A stretch of 64,000 bases of DNA from Myxococcales bacterium (GTDB lineage: Bacteria; Myxococcota_A; Polyangia; Polyangiales; Polyangiaceae): positions 1,054,001-1,118,000 of the forward strand of contig JADJQX010000006.1 in NCBI GenBank assembly GCA_016712525.1, read 5' to 3'. Below are positions 49,687-58,551 of the stretch, in pieces. The notes beneath the pieces were generated by a model. The model had not been told where the DNA came from and made no database searches. It saw only the letters and a list, made by a program, of their open reading frames with translations. A program made the translations under genes and the position numbers. Within the stretch, counting starts at the first letter, position 1; each line of letters starts with the position of its first letter.

Positions 49687-52600
49687 TCGAGAGAGTCGTC
49701 GCGTTCTCGCTCGCGCACAGGCTCCTCGTCGCGTTCGCGGTGGCCGTGCTGGTGGTGCTCGGGATCCGCGCCTACGTGGACCTCCCGGTCGACGCCGTTC
49801 CGGACATCACCAACGTGCAGGTGCAGGTCCTCACGAACGCGCCCGGGCTCGCGCCGCTCGAGGTGGAGCAGCTCGTCACGCGGCCCGTCGAGCTCGCCAT
49901 GGCGGGGCTCCCGGGGGTCACCCAGGTGCGGTCCACGTCGCGCACGAGCGTGTCGGCCGTGACCATCGTCTTCACCGACGACACGGACCTCGCGTACGCA
50001 CGCTCCCTCGTGTCGCAGCGCCTCCCTGCGGCCCGCGAGGCCATCCCACCCTCGGCGAATCGCCCCGATCTCGGCCCGCTCACGACGGGGCTCGGCGAGG
50101 TCGTCCATTTCACGATCGAGTGGCCCGGGCACGAGCCTCGCGAGCTCCGCACCGTGTTCGACTGGGAGATCGCGCGCGCGCTCCGTCAGGTGCCCGGCGT
50201 GGTCGAGGTGAACGCGTGGGGCGCCGGCGCACGTCAGATCGAGGTGCGCCTCCGCCCGGCCGACATGCAGGCTCACGGGGTCACTCAGCACGACGTCGAA
50301 GAGGCGCTCTTGTCGGCGGGGCAGAGCGGCGGAGGTGGCGCCCTCGATCGCGGCCAAGATCAAGTGCTCGTCCGCTTCGATGGCCAGTTCCGCTCGGTCG
50401 ACGAGGTGGGGCGTCAGGTCGTCGCGGCGCGCGGCTCGGGCACCTCGGTGCTCGTGCGCGACGTGGCCACCGTGCGCGACGGGGAGGGTTTTCGCGCGTC
50501 TGCCGCCACGAGTGATGGCCGCGGCGAGACACTCAACGCCATGGCGCAGATGGTGGCGGGGGGAAACGCACACACTATCGTACCTTTGGTCGAGGCGCGG
50601 CTCCGCGAGCTCGGCGAGCGCCTCCCGAAGGGCGTCGTGATCCGCCCCTTCTACGTGCGCACGCACCTCGTCGACCGTGTGCTCGCGACCGTGGGGCGCT
50701 CGCTCGTCGAAGGCGGGCTCGTCGTCGTCGTCGTGCTCTTCGCCTTCTTCGGGGACGTCCGCTCCGCGCTCGTGGTCGCGACGACCATCCCGCTCGCCAT
50801 GCTGGGGGCGTTCTTCGGGATGCGCGCCATCGGGGCTACCGGGAACCTCATGAGCCTCGGGGCGGTCGATTTCGGGCTCGTGGTCGACGGCGCGGTCGTC
50901 GTGGTCGAGGGCATGCTCGCGGCCATGGCGCTCCGCTCGATCTCCGCCAAAGACGCGCTCGTCCGCGAGGGGCGCGAGGTCGGGGGCTCGCTCGCGTTCG
51001 GCGTGGTCATCATCGGGATCGTGTACGTGCCCGTGCTCCTCCTCGAGGGCGTGGAGGGCAAGATGTTCCGGCCCATGGCGCTCACTGTGCTCTTCGCCCT
51101 CGCCACGGCGTTCGTGCTCACGTTCACCTGGGTCCCGGTGCTCGCCTCGGTGCTCGTCACGAAGGCCCACACCGAGGACGGCGTCGTCGTGCGGCTCGCC
51201 AAGCGCGCGCTCCTCCCGGTGTCGTCGTGGCTGCTCGCGAGGCCCTGGGCCGCGGCGGGCGTCTTCGTAGCGATGCTCGCCCTCGGGCTCACCGCGTCGG
51301 TCGGGCGCGGCGCCGAGTTCGTACCGCGCCTCGAGGAGGGCGATCTCGTCGTGCAGCTCACGCGGCCCGCGAGCATCTCGCTGCGTGAGTCGATCGCGGG
51401 CACGTCGGCCGTCGAGAAGGCCCTCGTGAAATTCCCCGAGGTCGTCCGCGTCGTGTCCCGGAGCGGCAGCCCCGACGTCGCGACCGACATCATGGGCATC
51501 GAGCAGAGCGACGTGTTCGTCATCTTGAAGCCGCCGGCCGAGTGGAAGACGGCGCGCACGCGCGAGGGCCTCGTCACCGCCATGGAAGACGCGCTCCGCG
51601 AGGCTCAGCCCGGCACGCTCTTCAACTTCACCCAGCCCATCGAGATGCGCTCCCAGGAGCTCTTGGGGGGAATCAAGGCCGACGTCGGCGTCAAGGTGTT
51701 CGGCGAGGACATCGGGGAGCTCACGCGCCTCGCGAACGCCATCGCCTCGGCGATCGAGTCCGTACCGGGCGCCGCGGACGTGCGGGTCGAGGCCACGACC
51801 GGGCTCGAGATGATCTCGGCCCGCCCCGACAGCGAAGGCCTCTCCCGGCACGGCGCCAAGGCCGACGACGTCCGCGTCATGCTCGAGGCCATGCGCGCGG
51901 GGCGGCAGGCCGGTGTGCTCGTCGAGGGAGAGAAGCGGTTCGACGTCGTGGTCCGCCTCGATGGTCCCCCGCCGCCGAACGTCGCGGCGTTCCTCGACGT
52001 CCCCGTCCCGGTCTCCGGCAAGCGTGTGGTGCCCCTCGGCGAGCTCGCCCACGTGCGCACCGAGGAGGGCCCCGCGCAGCTTAGCCGCGAGGGTGCGCGT
52101 CGTCGTGTGCTCGTCGAGGCCAACGTGCGCGGGAGAGACCTCGCGTCGTTCGTGGGAGACATCCAGAAGAAGCTCTCGGCCATCGAGCGCCCGCCGGGGT
52201 ACTACGTGGAGCTCGCAGGGCAGTACGAGAACCTCGTCCGCGCCGAGAAGCGCTTGGCCGTCGTCGTGCCCCTCACCCTCGTCGCCATCTTCGCCCTGTT
52301 GTGGCTCGCGTTCCGCGAGGCGCTCCCGTCGGTGCTCGTGTTCGCGAACGTGCCCGCGGCCGCGAGCGGAGGCATCGTCGGGCTCGCGTTGCGGGGAATG
52401 CCGTTCTCCATCTCGGCGGCCGTGGGCTTCATCGCGCTCTTCGGCGTCGCCACCATGAACGGGGTCGTCTTGCTCGGTGCGGTGCGTCGCCTCGAGAGGG
52501 AAGGGCACTCGGCACGCGAGGCGGCGCGGCTCGGCGTCGAGGAGCGCCTCCGCCCCGTGCTCACGACGGCGGTCGTCGCGTCGCTCGGGTTCTTGCCGAT

Positions 52601-52763
52601 GGCGCTGGCCACGGGGACCGGGGCCGAGGTGCAGAGGCCGCTCGCCACGGTCGTCACGTTCGGGCTCGTGACGGCCACGTGTGTCACGCTAGGCGTGCTC
52701 CCGGCGGCCTACGCCGCCCTCGCGCGCAGGCGGACATCGGATGGCGCCATCGCTGACGCATAG
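49683..52763 (+). CDS. heavy-metal efflux RND transporter (CzcA/CusA family)
   Basis: A 1026-residue inner-membrane RND pump with twelve helices and two large periplasmic loops. The start VVAFSLAHRLLVAFAVAVLVVLGIRAYVDLPVDAVPDITNVQVQV and the fourth-helix motif DFGLVVDGAVVVVEG are hallmarks of the heavy-metal (HME) branch; the second loop has MRSQELLGGIKADVGVKVFGEDI. Proton relay acids in DFG/VDG are present. Expected: export of divalent or monovalent metal ions (Co/Zn/Cd or Cu/Ag) driven by the proton gradient. ATG at 49683. The usual End of VEN is VEG here. The metal cannot be fixed; nearby MntP and CorA do not decide it. Confidence 0.95.
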   Translation: MIERVVAFSLAHRLLVAFAVAVLVVLGIRAYVDLPVDAVPDITNVQVQVLTNAPGLAPLEVEQLVTRPVELAMAGLPGVTQVRSTSRTSVSAVTIVFTDDTDLAYARSLVSQRLPAAREAIPPSANRPDLGPLTTGLGEVVHFTIEWPGHEPRELRTVFDWEIARALRQVPGVVEVNAWGAGARQIEVRLRPADMQAHGVTQHDVEEALLSAGQSGGGGALDRGQDQVLVRFDGQFRSVDEVGRQVVAARGSGTSVLVRDVATVRDGEGFRASAATSDGRGETLNAMAQMVAGGNAHTIVPLVEARLRELGERLPKGVVIRPFYVRTHLVDRVLATVGRSLVEGGLVVVVVLFAFFGDVRSALVVATTIPLAMLGAFFGMRAIGATGNLMSLGAVDFGLVVDGAVVVVEGMLAAMALRSISAKDALVREGREVGGSLAFGVVIIGIVYVPVLLLEGVEGKMFRPMALTVLFALATAFVLTFTWVPVLASVLVTKAHTEDGVVVRLAKRALLPVSSWLLARPWAAAGVFVAMLALGLTASVGRGAEFVPRLEEGDLVVQLTRPASISLRESIAGTSAVEKALVKFPEVVRVVSRSGSPDVATDIMGIEQSDVFVILKPPAEWKTARTREGLVTAMEDALREAQPGTLFNFTQPIEMRSQELLGGIKADVGVKVFGEDIGELTRLANAIASAIESVPGAADVRVEATTGLEMISARPDSEGLSRHGAKADDVRVMLEAMRAGRQAGVLVEGEKRFDVVVRLDGPPPPNVAAFLDVPVPVSGKRVVPLGELAHVRTEEGPAQLSREGARRRVLVEANVRGRDLASFVGDIQKKLSAIERPPGYYVELAGQYENLVRAEKRLAVVVPLTLVAIFALLWLAFREALPSVLVFANVPAAASGGIVGLALRGMPFSISAAVGFIALFGVATMNGVVLLGAVRRLEREGHSAREAARLGVEERLRPVLTTAVVASLGFLPMALATGTGAEVQRPLATVVTFGLVTATCVTLGVLPAAYAALARRRTSDGAIADA

Positions 52764-52921
52764 GCGCCCGATTGGCCGGCACAAGAGCCGACCGACGTTG
52801 GCGCTCTAGACCACGACCACGTCCAGTGGACTATTCGGACTAGACAAGATGGTGGGCCAGTGCGCCTGAGGGCGCGGATTCCGCCGCGTCTTGGGAAAGA
52901 AGCGGCGCAGAGCCGCGTTAG

Positions 52922-53557
52922 CTAGGGCGTCCCCGCCGTCATGCACAGGTTCTCGGGCTCCTTTCGGTACTCGTCTACCAGCGCCATCGCGCCGTTCGCC
53001 TGAACGTGAACACGCAGCTCCGTCGCGCCGTCGTTGCACGCGCGTCGAGCCGAGAGGAGCACGTCGTAGCCGCCATCGATGGCGACCGCGTGGTTCTCGG
53101 AACAAGAGGCGCTCGCCTCTCGGTAGGCGAGGGAAGCCAGGAGCACGGCTTCGGCGGGGGTGTCTATCGGGCCAAGCGCGGCTGCCACTTCGGCAACCGT
53201 CCCCAAGGTAGAAACCACACCCGCACGCTCGATCACGAAGTAGCCGCGGCTCGGTGTGGAGCTCGCGCCGCCCGATACGGTCGTGTCCCATGAGTTGGAA
53301 GGCGTGGCGCTGGCCACGTTGGCTTCGCACGCTGCGAGGTCGGGTGCGGACGCACACTTCTCACCAAACACTCCGTAGGCCTTCGAGAAGCCAACGGCCA
53401 CAATGTAGGTGCCGGCTTGCGCTGGACGAACGCCCGAGAGGATCGTGCCGCCCTGGCAGGTGTTGGTCGTGAAGTCATCTCGATCGATCGGGCCCGAACA
53501 TGCAACGAGCGCGAGGAGAAGGGCGAAGCGGGGGCTGAGGCGAAAAAGATCGGTCAT
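52922..53557 (-). CDS. lipoprotein, hypothetical, in a lower-GC stretch
   Basis: A 211-residue lipoprotein: signal peptide with lipobox LLALVAC, then a mature part with eight or so cysteines in NTCQGG, EKCASA, AACEANV, ASCSENH, RRACNDG and NLCMTAG. The region YDVLLSARRACNDGATELRVHVQANG resembles a small sandwich domain, but no family is recognised. Codon usage is less GC-biased than in all neighbours (many A/T third positions), suggesting recent acquisition. The start is put at 53557, before the signal peptide; the open frame extends upstream through non-coding sequence. It follows the efflux operon convergently. Confidence 0.72.
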   Translation of the reverse strand: MTDLFRLSPRFALLLALVACSGPIDRDDFTTNTCQGGTILSGVRPAQAGTYIVAVGFSKAYGVFGEKCASAPDLAACEANVASATPSNSWDTTVSGGASSTPSRGYFVIERAGVVSTLGTVAEVAAALGPIDTPAEAVLLASLAYREASASCSENHAVAIDGGYDVLLSARRACNDGATELRVHVQANGAMALVDEYRKEPENLCMTAGTP

Positions 53558-53974
53558 GCCGACTCGCGAAGCAGATTTTGTGCCTCGTAGATGGCGCGGA
53601 CGCGTACGACTTTCGCCGATCTCCAGCGCACAGATAACCGCAACCTTGGCCCAACATGGCACGCGCCTCGCCGGTGTGGCTGGAGTCGGCGCCGAGCAGA
53701 TGCTTGCAGAGTGCAGCCTCCCAGAACTTGCGACGCGCGTGCGAGAGGGGATCATCACCGGCCTCCCTGCAAGGCTCGAAACGACCTCCAGGACCACCGC
53801 TCGGCACGCGAACCCGTGTCTCCGCCAATTCGACTACGACCTCCGCCGCCCGCGAGGCCGTCGTGCGTACCCGAACGGGCACCATTTCGCGGCACGGGTC
53901 CGTCGTCGGCCTTCACGCCTGCGCGCCTCTTGGCGACCCGAGGCTCCGTCCCTTCAGCCGCTCCCGCGAATCCT
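53558..53974. other. 417-base gap of lower GC without a recognisable gene
   Basis: Between the lipoprotein start and the repeat fragment before hemA I find no protein that reads convincingly in any frame. On the leftward strand around 53800-53830 the bases GTCGAATTGGCGGAGAC look like a tRNA D-arm, but anticodon and T arms do not fold, so at best it is a relic. The promoter of the lipoprotein gene should be at the left end. Confidence 0.45.
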
Positions 53975-54094
53975 ACTTTTGTGGGTGAGCACGACCCTTG
54001 GAAGTCCCCGACGAGGGACGCACCGCGGGACCGCAACGAACGCGGTCGGGATGCGCCGGCGAGCGGCCGACGGGAGAAAATCCACGGCTGTTAG
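53975..54094 (-). repeat. MITE-like element, copy D, truncated, overlapping hemA stop
   Basis: Reading leftward from 54094, the left end (CTAACAGCCGTGGATTTTCT), interior and one nested motif (53991-54017) of the repeat family are recognisable but diverged. Similarity fades near 53975 before the right end is reached. The outermost TTAG contains the TAA stop of hemA (54091-54093). Older or decayed relative to copies A-C. Confidence 0.75.
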
Positions 54095-55452
54095 TGCTCG
54101 ACGCGGGGCTCGCCGCCCTCGGGGCGGGGCTCGTCAGCTTCGTTCTCCGCGGGGCCCGGCAGGTCGAAGAGCGCCCGCGCTGCGCGCACGAGATCCCCAC
54201 CGCCGTCTCCCTTGAGGCGCGTCGTGGGCCCGTGGAGGAGCTTGTTGAGCGCCGCGTCCATCATCTGCGCGAGGGCCTTCTGGTCGTCTTGGCCGAGGTG
54301 CCGGAGCTTCCCCGCGAGGCTCCGCTCGAGCTCGCCGTGCAGCACCGCGCGTGTCTTGGCGCGGAGCCCGACGATGGTCGGCTGGACGTCGAGGCCTCGC
54401 ACCCAGGTCTTCCAGTCCTCGAGCTCGCTCGCCACGATCGCCTCGGCGGCCGCGGCCTCGCTCTTGCGGGCGCGGAGCCCCTCCGCCACCGTCTGCTCGA
54501 GGTCGTCGACGTTGTAGACGAAGCAGTTGTCGACGTCCTCGTGAGCTGCCGGGTCGACGTTGCGCGGCACCGAGATGTCGACGATGAAGAGCGTGCGCCC
54601 GCGCCGCCGCTTCATGACGCGCTTCACGAGGTCTTTCGTGATGACGTAGGTGCGGCTCGCCGTGCTCACGACCACGATGTCCGAGAGCACCATCTCTTCT
54701 TCGAGCTGATCGAGGGGCGCCGCCGTGCCGCCGAAGGTCTGCGCGAGGGCCGCGGCGCGCTCGAAGCTCCGGTTGCACACGCGGATCGAGCGCGCGCCCT
54801 TCCCGAGGCTCTTCGCGGCGGCCTCGGCCATCTCGCCCGCGCCCACGAGCAGCACGGTGTGGCCCGAGAGATCCCCGAAGATGGATTTGGCGAGGTCGAC
54901 GGCGACGCTCGAGATGCTGACCGTGCCGGCGCCGAGGGCCGTCTCGGTGCGAACGCGCTTCGCCACGGAGAAGGCGCGCGTGACACAGCGGCCGAGCAGG
55001 TTCCCGAGCGCCCCCGACGAGGTGGCCACGTCGTACGCCTCTTTCACTTGGCCGAGGATCTGCGGCTCGCCGAGGACCATGCTGTCGAGGCTCGCCGTGA
55101 CGCGGAAGATGTGGCGGACGGCGTCCTCTCCCTCGCGCTCGTAGAGGTAGGGCACGATCTCGTCGCTCGAGCTGACGTGGGCGTGCTCGCGGAGGACGTC
55201 CCGCACGGCGCGCAGCGCGTCCTCGTGGCGGCCCCCCTCGGCCCTCGCGAAGATCTCGACGCGGTTGCACGTGGACAAGAAGAGCGCCTCGGAGATCTCG
55301 GGTTTTCCCGAGAGGCGAGCGAGCAGGGCCGGCATGGCGCCATCGGCCACGGCGAACTTCTCGCGCACGTCGACCGGGGCCGTCTTGTGCGAGAGCCCCA
55401 CGACCACGATGCCGTCGCTCGGGGGCGGCTTCTGCGGCTTGTCGGCGCTCAC
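54091..55452 (-). CDS. hemA: glutamyl-tRNA reductase
   Basis: A 453-residue enzyme of the C5 pathway that reduces glutamyl-tRNA(Glu) with NADPH to glutamate-1-semialdehyde for tetrapyrrole synthesis. N-terminal catalytic domain has VVGLSHKTAPVDVREKFAV and the nucleophile Cys62 in LSTCNRVEIF; then LDSMVLGEPQILGQVKEAY, the NADPH domain (HTVLLVGAGEMAEAAAKSL, VCNRSFERA) and the dimerisation helix. It is longer than E. coli HemA by about 35 residues, mostly an acidic Pro-rich tail ending at the repeat. GTG start at 55452 overlaps the CcsA/HemX gene stop (GTGA at 55449-55452). Confidence 0.97.
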   Translation of the reverse strand: MSADKPQKPPPSDGIVVVGLSHKTAPVDVREKFAVADGAMPALLARLSGKPEISEALFLSTCNRVEIFARAEGGRHEDALRAVRDVLREHAHVSSSDEIVPYLYEREGEDAVRHIFRVTASLDSMVLGEPQILGQVKEAYDVATSSGALGNLLGRCVTRAFSVAKRVRTETALGAGTVSISSVAVDLAKSIFGDLSGHTVLLVGAGEMAEAAAKSLGKGARSIRVCNRSFERAAALAQTFGGTAAPLDQLEEEMVLSDIVVVSTASRTYVITKDLVKRVMKRRRGRTLFIVDISVPRNVDPAAHEDVDNCFVYNVDDLEQTVAEGLRARKSEAAAAEAIVASELEDWKTWVRGLDVQPTIVGLRAKTRAVLHGELERSLAGKLRHLGQDDQKALAQMMDAALNKLLHGPTTRLKGDGGGDLVRAARALFDLPGPAENEADEPRPEGGEPRVEH

Positions 55453-56321
55453 GCGGGGGCCCTCTCGGCGCTCGTCGTCACCGCGCGCAGCACCTCGGGC
55501 TTGGGGGGGCTCGCGCGAAACGTGTAAAGTGCAAGAACCAGCAGCGCGAAGCCGAACCCCGCGATCGTGCCGTAGGCGGCCCGCCTGCCGCGCCACCCGG
55601 CCGAGGCGCGGAGGAAGAGCACGCCCGCTGCCAAGAGCCACGTGGCGTACCCGAAGCCGGTGCGCGCGACGTCGGCGAGGGTCACCCCGTCGACGTGGCG
55701 CACGAACACGGTCCCCGTGACGATGCCCAAGGTGAGCAGCGGGAAGCCCGCGAGCAGGAACCTGTGCTCGGCGCGGTCGAGCGCATCGAGCGGGGGGAGC
55801 CTCCGAAAGAGGCCCGTCGTCTTCTTTTGTTTGAGCAAGCGCTCTTGCACCAAGAAGAGCGCGGCCGCCGCGAACGCCAGGCTGAAGAGCGCGATCCCGA
55901 GCACGTTCATGGTGACGTGGAGGGGCAGCATCGCCGATCGGAAGCGGGGCGTCGGGTCGAGGGGGCCGGTGCCCGAGAAGCGCAGCGTAAGGTGCGCCGT
56001 GAGCGCGAGCGGCGCCACGAATGCGCCCAGCACCTCGAGCTTCCAACGCTTACGAAACGCCGCGTACCCCACGGCCATGAGCATCGTGGCCACGCTGATC
56101 GGGAAGTGCACCCCGGCGACCGGGCACACCCTCCACACGAGGGACGCCGCGACGATGTGCGACGCGTGGAAGAACGCCCCGAGCGCGACGAGGCGCGCGG
56201 CGAAGAGCTCCTCTTTTTCGTTCGGCTCCTTCGCGAGCAGATAACGAACGAAGAGGACCGTGGCGACGAGGTAGTCGAGCGCGGCTGCCGCGAAGAGCAC
56301 GTCGGCCAGGTGCGGGCTCAT
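55449..56321 (-). CDS. CcsA/HemX-like membrane protein
   Basis: A 290-residue protein with eight membrane helices of the cytochrome-c-assembly (CcsA) superfamily: FHASHIVAASLVWRVCPVAGVHFPISVATMLMAVGY, MLPLHVTMNVLGIALFSLAFAAAALFLVQERLLKQKK and LDRAEHRFLLAGFPLLTLGIVTGTVFVRH. The tryptophan-rich WWD heme loop is not evident, which together with the following hemA fits HemX-like proteins, whose role in other bacteria is to control HemA level. ATG at 56321. Middle gene of the operon 56705 to hemA. Confidence 0.85.
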   Translation of the reverse strand: MSPHLADVLFAAAALDYLVATVLFVRYLLAKEPNEKEELFAARLVALGAFFHASHIVAASLVWRVCPVAGVHFPISVATMLMAVGYAAFRKRWKLEVLGAFVAPLALTAHLTLRFSGTGPLDPTPRFRSAMLPLHVTMNVLGIALFSLAFAAAALFLVQERLLKQKKTTGLFRRLPPLDALDRAEHRFLLAGFPLLTLGIVTGTVFVRHVDGVTLADVARTGFGYATWLLAAGVLFLRASAGWRGRRAAYGTIAGFGFALLVLALYTFRASPPKPEVLRAVTTSAERAPA

Positions 56322-56327
56322 GGCGCC

Positions 56328-56705
56328 TCAGCCCCCCGCGAGCGCGCGGAGCAGCTCGAGATCGCTGCCCGCGGCCTGCCCCGCGCTCCGTGCGTGGTCC
56401 TCGTACGGGACGGCGGGGATGGCCGTGAACCCGGGTACCACGTCGTAGGCGTTGTCGCCGATGAGCATCGAGCTCTCGAGGATCTCGGCCCCGAGCTCTT
56501 GCAGATAGGCAAGGCTCTTTACCTTTCCCACGAGCTCGTTCGCGTCCTCGGAGCCCGTCACCTCGGCGACCACGCGCACCGCCTCGGCCACGCGGTAGAC
56601 GCGCTTCTCCGACATGACGGTGAGCTCACCCGAGGCGAGCTCGATGCGGCCGTCGACGATCCATTCGTCGAGCGCTTGCTGCGGAAAGAAGATGCGGTTG
56701 TGCAT
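56328..56705 (-). CDS. conserved hypothetical protein, first gene of hemA operon
   Basis: A 125-residue soluble protein beginning MHNRIFFPQQALDEWIVDGRIEL, followed by ELTVMSEKRVYRVAEAVRVVAEVTGSEDANELVGKVKSLAYLQELGAEIL and DNAYDVVPGFTAIPAV. The ending is Ala/Gly-rich. I know of no function; proteins with this opening occur in myxobacteria, from general memory. It ends six bases before the CcsA/HemX start, hence is probably in the same transcript as hemA. ATG at 56705. Confidence 0.8.
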   Translation of the reverse strand: MHNRIFFPQQALDEWIVDGRIELASGELTVMSEKRVYRVAEAVRVVAEVTGSEDANELVGKVKSLAYLQELGAEILESSMLIGDNAYDVVPGFTAIPAVPYEDHARSAGQAAGSDLELLRALAGG

Positions 56706-56814
56706 GGATGCCGATCCGGGAGACGTACGCGCGAGGGCGCCCTCTGGATGAGCGCGCTGCTCCGCGTAGCCTACCAAGATCCGCCCCCGCCCGCGAGGAC
56801 GCGGTTTCCCCGGC

Positions 56815-58389
56815 CTATTTGCCCTTGCAGTCCTCGATGAGAGTCTCGAAGCCCTTCCGGGTCTCCTCTTCGGTGTAGTACTTGAAGCCGTCAGGGCTGG
56901 GCCCGTGGGTCACCCGGTCGGGGTTGCCTCGTCGGCCCGGCGTTCGGCGCTCCTCACCCGGAGCTTTGGCGTCGTTGAGGGCCTTGAAGGCTTTGTAGGC
57001 CGCGCCGCAGTCGCCCGCTTTTGCGAAGCACGCCGGGCCGAGCATGCCAAACGCGACGAGGGGCTTGTCCGGAACGCTGGCGTCGTCCGCTTTGGTGATC
57101 TTCGTGCGGAGCGCCATCATCGTGTCGAACGCGCCCTGGCACTCGGCCACGGTGTGGCGCTTCACCCCGTTGCCGCCCATCGTCAACACCCCTCGCGCCG
57201 CGGCATACTTGGTTTTGTCGTCTCCGCCGCCGCGGCAGTACTTCGTGAGCTCGGCCGTCACGATGCCGTCTGTGTGCTCCGCCGTGCTCGAAGGATCACG
57301 CGCTTCCCACGCCTTTCGGATGAGGTCGCGCCCGGGGCCGCACTGCCCGGTGAGCATGAGGCATTTCGCGCGGGTCATGGCGGGCACGATGCTCGAGCCG
57401 AGCGTCGACAGCCCGCCGGGCCGCGGATCGAGCTGGTCGTGGAGGTCGAGGTCCTGGAGGCACCCCTTGCCGTCTCCGCTCTCCATCTTCTGCTGCGCGC
57501 TCTCGTAGAGGGCGAGGCCCTTCTTCTGCGCGTCGGTCTCGGCCTTCAAGAGGCCCGTCGCGTTGAGCGACTTGTCGCTCTGCTCGCCCTTGAGCCCGGC
57601 GCTCGCAGGGTCGCTGCCCGCCGTGATCTCGCGCAGCGTGAGGCGCACCGGAACCTTGCACGACTCGACCTCCTTGGCCGACTCGCCTTTGCACGCCCCG
57701 AGCTCGCCGCCCTTCTTCTCGGTCTTCGTCTCGTTCGCCTTGCTGCCCCCCGCGCCGAAGCCGAGGTACGAGCCGTGGACCTCGCCCTTCAGGTTCGACT
57801 GCGCCGCGATCGCGAACGCCCCGAGGTTGTACGCGTAGACGAAGTGCGTGGCGCCGGCGCACTTGGGGTTCTTGTCGAGGTCCGCGCGGTAGAGGGCGTC
57901 GCGCGTGGCGGTGCGTGTACCACTCACGTAATATTCCATGTGCAGCTTCTCGCCGCTCTGCACCTTGCCGTTCAAGGTCGCCGCGCCGAGCGGGAGCTTC
58001 GCGTAGAGCTCGCCCTCGTCGTGGATGTCGATCGTCTCGACGCCGCCGCTCGTCCACTGCACGGGGTTGTAGGTCCCGTTCTTCCCCTTGGCGTTGTCCT
58101 CGCGGCAGCCGTCGAGGACCTTCATCTCGCAGCCCTCGTACTTCACGACGACCACGTCGCTCGCCGCGTAGCTCTGGAAGCTCGACTGATCGGTCGCGTC
58201 CCACTCGATGATGAACGGGCGGTCGTGGCTCTTCGGGTTGCAGCGGTTCTGCCCGGCGAACGTCTTGTCGGCGAGCTTTCCGGCGCCGCCGGGCATCGCC
58301 GGGGTGCCTCCGCACGCGGACACGGCGACCGCGGAGGTGAGCGAGAGAGCGAAGGCGAGGGAGAGGCGGGGAGACGAGGCGAGCTTCAT
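56815..58389 (-). CDS. large lipoprotein with helical repeat C-terminus
   Basis: A 524-residue lipoprotein: signal peptide with lipobox AVSAC, linker, a first domain with HDRPFIIEWDATDQSSFQSYAASDVVVVKYEGCEMKVLDGCRED and beta strands (TIDIHDEGELYAKLPLG, TATRDALYRADLDK), and a second half with TPR-like helices and many cysteines (KGCLQDLDLHD, AKCLMLTGQCGPGRDLIRKA, TKYCRGGG, AECQGAFDTM, PACFAKAGDCGAAYKAFKAL). Paired Cys in the helical repeats suggest disulfide-stapled hairpins in the periplasm. No family is recognised. The ATG at 58389 begins the signal peptide. Confidence 0.83.
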   Translation of the reverse strand: MKLASSPRLSLAFALSLTSAVAVSACGGTPAMPGGAGKLADKTFAGQNRCNPKSHDRPFIIEWDATDQSSFQSYAASDVVVVKYEGCEMKVLDGCREDNAKGKNGTYNPVQWTSGGVETIDIHDEGELYAKLPLGAATLNGKVQSGEKLHMEYYVSGTRTATRDALYRADLDKNPKCAGATHFVYAYNLGAFAIAAQSNLKGEVHGSYLGFGAGGSKANETKTEKKGGELGACKGESAKEVESCKVPVRLTLREITAGSDPASAGLKGEQSDKSLNATGLLKAETDAQKKGLALYESAQQKMESGDGKGCLQDLDLHDQLDPRPGGLSTLGSSIVPAMTRAKCLMLTGQCGPGRDLIRKAWEARDPSSTAEHTDGIVTAELTKYCRGGGDDKTKYAAARGVLTMGGNGVKRHTVAECQGAFDTMMALRTKITKADDASVPDKPLVAFGMLGPACFAKAGDCGAAYKAFKALNDAKAPGEERRTPGRRGNPDRVTHGPSPDGFKYYTEEETRKGFETLIEDCKGK

Positions 58390-58551
58390 AGGGGGCGCAA
58401 TCTTCGGGTGGATTCTTCGAGGTGTCGAGCCCCGGAAGGTGCGTCCCCCCGGGAGGGGAGCCATGCCTTCGGGGCAGAGGAGGGGGGGCCGTTCGTCGAG
58501 ATACGCGGAAACGCTCCCGATCTTCCTCGACCTCTGAGAGACTCGCGACGC

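Noticed and set aside
53780..53880. Possible tRNA on the - strand (D-arm-like GTCGAATTGGCGGAGAC)
   Set aside because: Anticodon stem and T-arm could not be paired and the acceptor does not close; at best a relic, so no tRNA is annotated.
54091..56046. A 651-residue extended HemA
   Set aside because: The extension is out of frame with, and antiparallel in character to, the CcsA/HemX gene that overlaps; GTG at 55452 gives the standard N-terminus.
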